NCBI GenBank assembly: GCA_003554005.1
Contig: PWEU01000164.1
Location: 1 to 12,360, forward strand
DNA length: 12,360 nucleotides
Direction: 5' to 3'
From: Nitriliruptoraceae bacterium
GTDB lineage: Bacteria; Actinomycetota; Nitriliruptoria; Nitriliruptorales; Nitriliruptoraceae
This document shows, one piece after another, positions 6,830-12,226 of the stretch. Under the pieces are notes generated by a model. It worked only from the letters and a program-made list of their open reading frames with translations, made no database searches and was not told the DNA's origin. The position numbers and the translations under genes are program-made. The number at the start of each line of letters is the position of its first letter. The first letter of the stretch is position 1.

Positions 6830-6848
6830 ACCCCCGGTCGTACCCCCG
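6825..6848. repeat. 12-bp tandem duplication of the tRNA 3' acceptor end
   Basis: The plus-strand unit GTCGTACCCCCG occurs at 6825-6836 and again, identically, at 6837-6848. The second copy contains the 3' acceptor strand and discriminator base of tRNA-Leu, and the first follows immediately downstream of the mature tRNA. Likely a local slippage product. It could also be a trace of a site-specific recombination event at a tRNA 3' end, but no integrase or distant matching repeat is visible here. Confidence 0.85.
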
Positions 6849-6924
6849 GTGGGACTCGAACCCACAAGCCCGCAAGGGCAGACGATTTTGAGTCGTCCCT
6901 GTATGCCAGTTCCAGCACGGGGGC
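6841..6924 (-). tRNA. tRNA-Leu (anticodon CAA)
   Basis: An 84-base class II tRNA. Read on the minus strand: acceptor GCCCCCG pairs with CGGGGGT, the discriminator is A, and no CCA is encoded. A D-arm stem CTG/CAG encloses GAACTGGCATA. The anticodon stem GACGA/TCGTC holds loop CTCAAAA with anticodon CAA (reads UUG). A long variable arm TGCCCTTGCGGGCT follows, and the T-arm GTGGG-TTCGAGT-CCCAC has a normal 7-base loop. The long variable arm together with the A discriminator and CAA anticodon identifies leucine. Pair 1-72 is G-U rather than the usual G-C. Confidence 0.95.
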
Positions 6925-6966
6925 GTGCGACGCCGCGTCCGTGGTCGGGGTGCGGCGAGGCCCGGC

Positions 6967-6972
6967 AGCGTA
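6967..6972 (-). promoter_or_regulatory. possible -10 element for tRNA-Leu
   Basis: Reading the minus strand, TACGCT fits the TAnnnT pattern of a -10 box and would place transcription start about 35 bases before the mature tRNA 5' end at 6924. No good -35 hexamer is found 16-18 bases upstream. Tentative. Confidence 0.2.
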
Positions 6973-6974
6973 GC

Positions 6975-6997
6975 GCCGACCGCGAACGGCGGTCGGC
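6975..6997. promoter_or_regulatory. 9-bp perfect dyad, candidate operator
   Basis: GCCGACCGC at 6975-6983 is the exact reverse complement of GCGGTCGGC at 6989-6997, with a 5-base spacer GAACG. The site lies in the intergenic region shared by the divergent tRNA-Leu and transporter transcripts, next to the candidate tRNA -10 box and about 30 bases before the candidate transporter -10 box. The size and symmetry suit a dimeric repressor site. A hairpin in RNA is also possible. No regulator gene adjoins it. Confidence 0.35.
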
Positions 6998-7003
6998 AGG
7001 CAT

Positions 7004-7032
7004 TCGCGACTCGGTGGCTGGTCCGTTAGGGT
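7004..7032 (+). promoter_or_regulatory. possible promoter of the osmoprotectant transporter operon
   Basis: TAGGGT at 7027-7032 fits TAnnnT, with TCGCGA at 7004-7009 as a poor -35 at 17-base spacing (3 of 6 consensus positions). This would leave a leader of about 150 bases before the GTG at 7191. I see no other gene in 6925-7190. Weak evidence. Confidence 0.2.
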
Positions 7033-7190
7033 CACCCCCACACATCCAGAGGCGAGCGCGCCACAGCTCGCGATCCGATCCCGTCGGTCGAAAGGCCGAC
7101 ACTCGCGGTAGGGCAGCCGGATCGTTCCCTGTGGTACCGCCCTGTTCCGACAGAGGTCGGGACGAGACACCCAGCGGAGGGCCGAGCCAG

Positions 7191-7847
7191 GTGACGTTCT
7201 TCACCGAGTACCTCGCCGATCCGCGGACCCGTGATGCGTTGTTCGAGCAGACCCTCGAACACATCTACCTGACCGCGGTCCCGGTGGGGATGGCCGTCGT
7301 GATCGGCCTGTTCCTCGGCATCCTCGCCCATCGGTCCCCCCAGCTCCGCTCCCCGATCCTGAGCGTGGTGTCCACGTTCCTGACGATCCCGTCGCTGGCG
7401 CTGTTCGCGATCCTGATCCCCATCGTCGGTATCGGTGCCACCCCGGCGATCATCGCCTTGACGCTCTACGCCCTCCTGCCGATCGTGCGCAACACCGTCT
7501 CCGGGCTGTTCTCGGTCGATCGGGCCGTGGTCGAGTCCGCCAAGGGGATGGGTATGAGCGCCACCATGCGGTTGTGGAAGATCGAGCTCCCCAACGCCTG
7601 GCCGGTGATGCTCGCCGGGGTCCGCGTCGCCACGCTGCTGACGATCGGCATCGCCGCGATCGCGGCCCTGGTCGGGGGGCCCGGGCTCGGCCAGGAGATC
7701 TTCACCGGCATCCGCCGTATCCCCGCCACGGGCTCACTGGAGTCCCTGCTCGGCGGGACGCTGTTCATCGTGATCCTGGCGGTGCTGTTCGACCTGTTCT
7801 ACCTCGCTATCGGCCGGCTGACCATCCCTCGAGGTATCCGTGAGTGA
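7191..7847 (+). CDS. osmoprotectant ABC transporter permease (OpuCB/OpuCD type)
   Basis: A 218-residue inner-membrane subunit of a glycine betaine/carnitine/choline/proline-type importer, of usual length for OpuC permeases. The open frame extends far upstream, but the gene starts at GTG 7191: CGGAGG at 7175-7180 provides a ribosome site and homology begins there (VTFFTEYL). Several hydrophobic segments follow, e.g. AVPVGMAVVIGLFLGILA, FLTIPSLALFAILIPIVGIG, TLLTIGIAAIAALVGGPGLG and GTLFIVILAVLFDLFYLAIG. The cytoplasmic EAA loop that docks on the ATPase is ESAKGMGMSATMRLWKIELP. The phrases TIPSLALFAIL and LLPIVRNT are hallmarks of the OpuC/ProW branch. It overlaps the ATPase gene by 8 bases, so the two are co-transcribed. 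Confidence 0.93.
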   Translation: MTFFTEYLADPRTRDALFEQTLEHIYLTAVPVGMAVVIGLFLGILAHRSPQLRSPILSVVSTFLTIPSLALFAILIPIVGIGATPAIIALTLYALLPIVRNTVSGLFSVDRAVVESAKGMGMSATMRLWKIELPNAWPVMLAGVRVATLLTIGIAAIAALVGGPGLGQEIFTGIRRIPATGSLESLLGGTLFIVILAVLFDLFYLAIGRLTIPRGIRE

Positions 7848-9075
7848 CCAGACCAACGGCGACCCCCTCGCCCGACTCGGCACTGATGCCGAGACGGGCG
7901 AGACGATGATCGAGCTCCAAGAGCTCACCAAGCGCTTCCCCGGGCAGGAGACCCCAGCGGTCGACCGCCTCAGCTTGAGTATCCCCAAGGGCGAGATCGT
8001 GGTCTTCGTCGGCCCCTCGGGCTGCGGCAAGACCACCAGTCTCAAGATGATCAACCGCATCATCGAACCGTCTTCGGGTCACATCATCATCGACGGCGAG
8101 GATGTCACCGACATCGATCCCAACCACCTACGGCGGCGCATCGGGTACGTGATCCAGCAGATCGGGCTGTTCCCGCACATCCGTATCGCGGAGAACGTCG
8201 CCACCGTGCCGCACCTGCTCGGTTGGGACAAGGACCGCACCCGCGAGCGGGTGGACGAGCTCCTCGACGTGGTCGGGCTCCCTCCGGAGCAGTACCGCGA
8301 ACGGTTCCCCAAGGAGCTGTCCGGCGGTCAGCGGCAGCGGGTCGGGGGGGCGCGGGCTCTGGCGGCCGATCCACCGGTCCTGCTGATGGACGAGCCCTTC
8401 GGTGCGATCGCCCCGATCACGCGTACCCGGCTGCAGAACGAGTTCCTGAGGCTGCAGACCGAGCTGCAGAAGACGATCTGCTTCGTCACCCACGACATCG
8501 ACGAGGCGATCAAGATGGGTGACCGCATCGCCATCCTGCAGGAGGGCTCCCGGGTCGCGCAGTTCGCCACCCCCGAGGAGATCCTCACCCACCCGGCCAA
8601 CGACTTCGTCGAGGACTTCGTCGGAACCGGCGCGACCCTGAAACGGTTGAAGCTCACCCGGGTCAAGGAGGTCGAACCCACCGAGGCGCTGACCGGTCGC
8701 GTCGACGAGGATCGCGAGACGTTGCGGCAACGGTTCGACGCGTCCGACTGGACCGCCATGCTGCTGCTCGACCGGGAGAACAAGCCGCTGCGGTGGCTCC
8801 GCGGCCCGGATCTTCGGCAGCAGGACCGCCCGCTCGAGAAGGCCGGGGTCCGCACGCGTGCGCTGGTCGAGCCTCAGGCGACGCTGTCCGACGCCCTGGA
8901 GGAGATGCTGCTGGGCGCCGCCGGGGTCGCGATCGTGGTCGACCGGCGCGGCGCCTACCGGGGTCTGCTGGACATCGACGCCATCATCACCTCGATCCAG
9001 ACGATGAAGGACGCCCAGGCGGAGTACTACCGGGCCGCCAAGCTCGCCGACCCCGAGGACGAGGTTCCGGCCTGA
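7840..9075 (+). CDS. osmoprotectant ABC transporter ATPase with CBS domains (OpuCA/ProV type)
   Basis: A 411-residue ATPase that energises the importer. GTG start at 7840 with GAGG at 7831-7834; ATG 7906 (residue 23), where homology begins, is an alternative. The ATPase domain (about 24-260) has Walker A GPSGCGKTT (58-66), Q-loop QQIGLFPH (106-113), signature LSGGQRQRV (160-168), Walker B VLLMDEP (180-186) and H-loop THD (217-219). Two oddities: the D-loop reads GAIAPITR, with Ala191 in place of the near-invariant Asp of GALDPITR, and the signature tail reads VGGARALA where VGVARALA is usual. The C-terminal third (about 285-395) looks like a CBS pair (WTAMLLLDRENKPLRWL; AGVAIVVDRRGAYRGLLDIDAI), which in OpuA/OpuC proteins senses ionic strength or nucleotides. 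Stop TGA shares one base with the next ATG. Confidence 0.94.
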   Translation: MSDQTNGDPLARLGTDAETGETMIELQELTKRFPGQETPAVDRLSLSIPKGEIVVFVGPSGCGKTTSLKMINRIIEPSSGHIIIDGEDVTDIDPNHLRRRIGYVIQQIGLFPHIRIAENVATVPHLLGWDKDRTRERVDELLDVVGLPPEQYRERFPKELSGGQRQRVGGARALAADPPVLLMDEPFGAIAPITRTRLQNEFLRLQTELQKTICFVTHDIDEAIKMGDRIAILQEGSRVAQFATPEEILTHPANDFVEDFVGTGATLKRLKLTRVKEVEPTEALTGRVDEDRETLRQRFDASDWTAMLLLDRENKPLRWLRGPDLRQQDRPLEKAGVRTRALVEPQATLSDALEEMLLGAAGVAIVVDRRGAYRGLLDIDAIITSIQTMKDAQAEYYRAAKLADPEDEVPA

Positions 9076-9929
9076 TGTCGACCTCCCTCACCCCGCCAGA
9101 CTCCTCCGACCGGGTCGTCCCCACCGACGCCGAGCGTCGACAGACGGCCCGCGACGAGGACGCCGCCGGTGTCAGGCGGGCCCGGCGGGCATCGCTGGTG
9201 CGCTACCTCGGGATGCCGCTGTTCCTAGCGCTGGTGCTGTTGGGGCTGTTCCTGTGGGTCGGGACGCAGGAGCTCGATTCGATCGAGGCGCGCACCCTCA
9301 CGGCCGAGAACCTGCTGGGGCAGACGCGCCAGCACATCACGTTGACGCTCTACTCGACGTTCTTCGTCCTGTTGCTCGCCGTGCCCCTGGGGATCCTCGC
9401 CACCCGGCCGCGGCTGCGGCGCTACGCCCCCGTGATCATCGGACTCGGCAACGCCGGTCAGGCGATCCCGTCGCTGGGGTTGCTGGCGCTGCTGTTCTAC
9501 CTGTTCCGGACCCAGCCCGCGCTGCCGAGCACCGGCCCCTTCCCGGTCGTGGTCTCCCTCGTCGGGTACTCCTTCCTGCCGATCCTGCGCAACACGATGG
9601 TCGGACTGGATCAGGTGGATCGCTTCGTGCTCGAGGCCGGCAAGGGCATGGGCATGTCGAACCGCAAGGTCCTGCGCAGCATCGAGCTGCCCCTGGCCGT
9701 GCCCGTGGTGCTCGCGGGAGTGCGGACAGCGCTCGTCCTCAACGTCGGGACCGCGGCGCTGGCGTTCCTGTTCGGAGGGGGCGGGCTCGGGGAGACGATC
9801 TTCGCCGGGTTCCAGTTGCGACGCACTCCCGTTCTGATCACCGGCGCTATCCTCGTGGCGGTCCTGGCCCTGCTGGTGGACTACCTGGCCGGCCTGATCG
9901 AGGAGAAGCTGACCCCCAAGGGGCTCTGA
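9075..9929 (+). CDS. osmoprotectant ABC transporter second permease (OpuCD/OpuCB type)
   Basis: A 284-residue membrane subunit pairing with the first permease. It is the only clearly ATG-started gene here: ATG 9075 overlaps the ATPase stop by one base (TGATG), so translation is probably coupled. About 45 hydrophilic, charged residues precede the first membrane segment (YLGMPLFLALVLLGLFLWVG), longer than in the first permease. A periplasmic stretch follows, then the conserved core: HITLTLYSTFFVLLLAVPLGILA, GQAIPSLGLLALLFYL, VGYSFLPILRNT, and EAA loop EAGKGMGMSNRKVLRSIELPLAVPVVLAGVRTA. The last segments are AALAFLFGGGGLGETIF and TGAILVAVLALLVDYLAGLI. IPSLGLLALLF and LPILRNTMVGL mark the OpuC branch. 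Hairpins directly after the stop suggest the three-gene transcript may end or be processed here. Confidence 0.94.
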   Translation: MSTSLTPPDSSDRVVPTDAERRQTARDEDAAGVRRARRASLVRYLGMPLFLALVLLGLFLWVGTQELDSIEARTLTAENLLGQTRQHITLTLYSTFFVLLLAVPLGILATRPRLRRYAPVIIGLGNAGQAIPSLGLLALLFYLFRTQPALPSTGPFPVVVSLVGYSFLPILRNTMVGLDQVDRFVLEAGKGMGMSNRKVLRSIELPLAVPVVLAGVRTALVLNVGTAALAFLFGGGGLGETIFAGFQLRRTPVLITGAILVAVLALLVDYLAGLIEEKLTPKGL

Positions 9930-9935
9930 CCGAAC

Positions 9936-9962
9936 GGGCCGGCTCGGCCCCGTGCGGCACGG
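9936..9962 (+). terminator. compound hairpin after the second permease gene
   Basis: GGGCCG at 9936-9941 pairs with CGGCCC at 9945-9950 around a GCT loop, seven bases after the stop codon. Directly after it, CCGTGC and GCACGG (9950-9962) form a second dyad. No T-run, though a short TTG follows. It may attenuate transcription into the binding-protein gene or protect the upstream mRNA end. Confidence 0.4.
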
Positions 9963-10025
9963 TTGCCCACGGTGAGCGTCCGCCACGCCGGGCCGGCCGG
10001 ACGTGCATCTCATCACCCCTACCCC

Positions 10026-10031
10026 TACGAT
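10026..10031 (+). promoter_or_regulatory. possible -10 element for the binding-protein gene
   Basis: TACGAT matches the two ends of the -10 consensus well (TA at the start, AT at the end), but no convincing -35 lies 16-18 bases upstream. It would give a leader of about 235 bases that includes both hairpins at 10202-10250. Tentative. Confidence 0.2.
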
Positions 10032-10201
10032 TGTTCCGAGCAACGGTCCTACGACCGCGGTAGCACCTCTACCGCCACCCCGGCTGCGGCCGTGTGGGTG
10101 CCCGCCCGAGCAGCCGACCGGACGACGGTCGCTGCGATCCGAGGCGGGCCGTTCGTCGGACCATCCGCACCGGCGTCGACCTGACAGGGTCGCCGCACCG
10201 A

Positions 10202-10220
10202 CGTGTCCCACCGGGACATG
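10202..10220 (+). other. leader hairpin 1 of the binding-protein gene
   Basis: An 8-pair stem (CGTGTCCC with GGGACATG, one G-T) around an ACC loop, ending 53 bases before the GTG start. Followed nine bases later by a second hairpin. A candidate mRNA-stabilising or attenuating element. Confidence 0.35.
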
Positions 10221-10228
10221 CGACACCG

Positions 10229-10250
10229 CGCCCGCCTCTCAGGTCGGGCG
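10229..10250 (+). other. leader hairpin 2 of the binding-protein gene
   Basis: CGCCCG at 10229-10234 pairs with CGGGCG at 10245-10250 around a 10-base loop CCTCTCAGGT. It ends 12 bases before the ribosome binding site, so it leaves that site free and could act as a 5' stabiliser or processing stop. Confidence 0.3.
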
Positions 10251-10273
10251 GCAACACGACCGAAAGGAACACC

Positions 10274-11263
10274 GTGCGTATCCGCAACCTGCACCTGGCA
10301 GGCGGGATCGCTGCCGCCGCGCTGCTCGTCAGCGCCTGCGGCAACGGGCTCGAAGACGACACCCCCGAGGGTGACGACGCGGCGCCCGACGAGATCGCCG
10401 AGCCCGGCGACGCCGCGCTCGATGGGGCGACCATCACCGTCGGGTCGAAGGACTTCGACGAGCAGTTGATCCTCGGCGAGATCTCCGTGGCGCTGCTCGA
10501 GGACGCTGGCGTCGACGTGGTCAACGAGGTCAACCTCGGCGGGACCGACGCTGCTCGCGCGGCGCTCGAATCCGGTGAGATCGACCACTACTGGGAGTAC
10601 ACCGGGACCGCCTGGATCTCCTTCTTCGGCGAGACCGACCCCATCCCGGACCGGGTCGAGCAGTACGAGGCCGTCCGCGACCGTGAGGCTGCCGAGCGCG
10701 GCCTGTTCTGGCTCGAGCCCACCCCCTTCAACAACACCTACGGCATCGCGGTCTCCGAGGAGGCGGACGCCGAGCTGGGCGTCGACTCGATCTCCGAGAT
10801 GGGCGAGCTGCTCGAGACCGACCCCGACGCGGTGACGCTGTGCGTCGAGTCCGAGTTCAACGTCCGTGACGATGGCCTGCCGGGGATGGAGGAGCACTAC
10901 GGCTTCGAGATCCCGAGCGACAACGTCACCGTGCTCGACACCGGCGTGATCTACGGCGCCACCGCCGACCGTGACCCGTGCAACTTCGGTGAGGGGTTCA
11001 CCACCGACGGTCGCATCGCCGCGCTGGACCTCAAGGTCCTCGAGGACGACCAGGCGTTCTTCCCGCTGTACAACGTCTCCCCGGTGTTCGTCGAGGACGT
11101 CTGGGTCGAGCACGGCAGCGCGCTCGAGGCGCTGTACGCCCCGGTCGCCGCCGCGCTGGACGACGACACCATGCAGGAGCTCAACGCGCGCGTCTCCGCC
11201 GACGGTGAGCGTCCCGCCGACGTCGCCGCGGACTGGCTCGCCGAGAACGGCTTCATCGGCTGA
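10274..11263 (+). CDS. osmoprotectant-binding lipoprotein (OpuCC/ProX/OsmF type)
   Basis: The extracytoplasmic substrate-binding subunit of the importer, 329 residues. GTG start at 10274 with AAAGGA at 10263-10268; the frame is open further upstream, but homology and the signal peptide begin here. Type II signal: MRIRNLHLAGGIAAAALLVSAC, lipobox V-S-A-C with lipidated C22. An acidic linker of about 25 residues (EDDTPEGDDAAPDEIAEPGD) leads to the OpuAC-like domain starting at ATITVGSKDFDEQLILGEI, then IDHYWEYTGTAW, LEPTPFNNTYGIAVSEE, LCVESEFNVRDDGLPGMEEHYGF and LEDDQAFFPLYNVSPVF. These are typical of the quaternary-amine binding family, with many aromatics able to form the ligand cage. By my count the mature protein has about 73 Asp/Glu against about 12 Lys/Arg. 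The exact ligand cannot be told from sequence. Confidence 0.94.
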   Translation: MRIRNLHLAGGIAAAALLVSACGNGLEDDTPEGDDAAPDEIAEPGDAALDGATITVGSKDFDEQLILGEISVALLEDAGVDVVNEVNLGGTDAARAALESGEIDHYWEYTGTAWISFFGETDPIPDRVEQYEAVRDREAAERGLFWLEPTPFNNTYGIAVSEEADAELGVDSISEMGELLETDPDAVTLCVESEFNVRDDGLPGMEEHYGFEIPSDNVTVLDTGVIYGATADRDPCNFGEGFTTDGRIAALDLKVLEDDQAFFPLYNVSPVFVEDVWVEHGSALEALYAPVAAALDDDTMQELNARVSADGERPADVAADWLAENGFIG

Positions 11264-11286
11264 GCCCGCTCCACCGAGTGACGTAA

Positions 11287-11315
11287 CGAGCCCCCGCCAT
11301 CCCGGCGGGGGCTCG
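11287..11315. terminator. strong GC-rich hairpin, probable bidirectional terminator
   Basis: A perfect 12-bp stem (CGAGCCCCCGCC with GGCGGGGGCTCG) around an ATCCC loop, 23 bases after the binding-protein stop and followed by TCGTCGTC. It lies between convergent genes, so it can also end the trp transcript, whose stop is at 11390, about 75 bases away. No true T-run, as often in high-GC actinobacteria. Confidence 0.8.
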
Positions 11316-11389
11316 TCGTCGTCACGGGAGCGGCGGAGCACCGCGGTCGGTCGGCACGGCCGTGGACGGGGCCTCGACCCGGGTCCCGG

Positions 11390-12226
11390 TCAGCGGTCGG
11401 CGACGCCTGCCCGCAGCTCCCGGACCAGCGCCGCGACCCGCTCAGGGGCACCCGCCGGGTCCCCCTCCCCCGCCGCCCGAACGATGGCGGAGCCGACGAT
11501 CACCCCGTCGGCGTAGCGTGCCACCTCGGCGGCTGAGTCCCGGTCCTTGACGCCGATCCCCACGGCCACCGGCAGGTCGGTGTGTCGCCGCACCGCCGAC
11601 ACCAGGCGCAGGGTGGTATCGCTCGCGAGGCTGTTGACCCCGGTGACCCCCAGCAGACCGGCCGCGTAGACCCACCCCGACGACGCCGACCCGATGGCAG
11701 CCAGCCGCTCCTCGGTGGAGACCGAGGAGGCCAGGAACACCGTCGCCAGCCCGTGGCCCCCAGCCGCCTCGAGCCAGGGGCCGGCCTCGGCCACGGGCAG
11801 GTCCGGCAGGATCACCCCCGAGACGTCCGCCGCGGCGAGCTCCGCCGCGAACGCGGCGTACCCGCGGGTGTCGGCGATGGTGACGTAGGTCATCGCGAGC
11901 TTCGGGACATCGAGGTGGGTCAGCGACGCCACCAGGGCGAGCTGGTCGGCCACCCCGATCCCGGCGTCCAGCACGTGCTGGTTGGCCGCCTGGATGATGG
12001 GCCCGTCCATCATGGGGTCGGAGAAGGGGATCCCGATCTCCAGGATGTCGGCTCCGGCCTCCACCGCGGCCTCGTAGCAGGCACGGGAGGTGGCGACGTC
12101 CGGGTAGGCGGCGGTCAGGTAGACGACCAGCGCCGCCCGGTCCTCGGCGTGAGCCCGGGCGAAGGCGGCGGCGATCCGGTCGGCACCAGCCAGCGCCCCC
12201 CGGGCGGCCTGGTCGGTCGCGCTCAC
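11390..12226 (-). CDS. trpA: tryptophan synthase alpha chain
   Basis: The alpha subunit cleaves indole-3-glycerol phosphate to indole and glyceraldehyde-3-phosphate, passing indole to TrpB. 278 residues from GTG 12226. The frame is open for 32 more codons upstream, but that stretch is Arg/Pro-rich and is the trpB repeat read in another frame, and the GTGA overlap with the trpB stop favours 12226. Catalytic residues are E63 in DILEIGIPFSDP and D74 in MMDGP, with the same spacing as Glu49 and Asp60 of Salmonella TrpA. Other landmarks are VVYLTAAYPD, MTYVTI, GVILPDLP, the loop-6 region FLASSVSTEERL, VYAAGLLGVTGV, and the phosphate-binding stretches VGIGV and DGVIVGSAIV. No strong ribosome site precedes it, so translation probably depends on coupling to trpB. 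Confidence 0.96.
   Translation of the reverse strand: MSATDQAARGALAGADRIAAAFARAHAEDRAALVVYLTAAYPDVATSRACYEAAVEAGADILEIGIPFSDPMMDGPIIQAANQHVLDAGIGVADQLALVASLTHLDVPKLAMTYVTIADTRGYAAFAAELAAADVSGVILPDLPVAEAGPWLEAAGGHGLATVFLASSVSTEERLAAIGSASSGWVYAAGLLGVTGVNSLASDTTLRLVSAVRRHTDLPVAVGIGVKDRDSAAEVARYADGVIVGSAIVRAAGEGDPAGAPERVAALVRELRAGVADR

Larger units (their letters stand above)
9930..10273. other. 344-base spacer before the binding-protein gene
   Basis: No credible gene. In order it holds a compound GC hairpin right after the permease stop (9936-9962), a -10-like TACGAT at 10026-10031, two hairpins at 10202-10220 and 10229-10250, and the ribosome site at 10263-10268. I recognise no known riboswitch fold. 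The layout suggests that the binding protein is transcribed separately or that its mRNA is differentially stabilised. Confidence 0.5.

Noticed and set aside
6825..6848. Attachment site of an integrated element
   Set aside because: The two copies are directly adjacent with nothing between them, and no integrase or second distant copy is in the window. Slippage duplication is simpler.
6849..7190. Upstream extension of the first permease, beginning inside the tRNA
   Set aside because: It overlaps tRNA-Leu, has no family similarity, and the permease begins at GTG 7191 after CGGAGG.
9225..10226. 333-codon minus-strand frame opposite the second permease
   Set aside because: Gln/Glu/Arg/Gly-rich shadow translation with no domain. 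The plus-strand permease has clear membrane segments and an EAA loop.
9930..10273. Riboswitch upstream of the binding-protein gene
   Set aside because: The hairpins are simple and separate. I recognise no conserved core of a known class such as glycine or ydaO/c-di-AMP, so I only list the stems.
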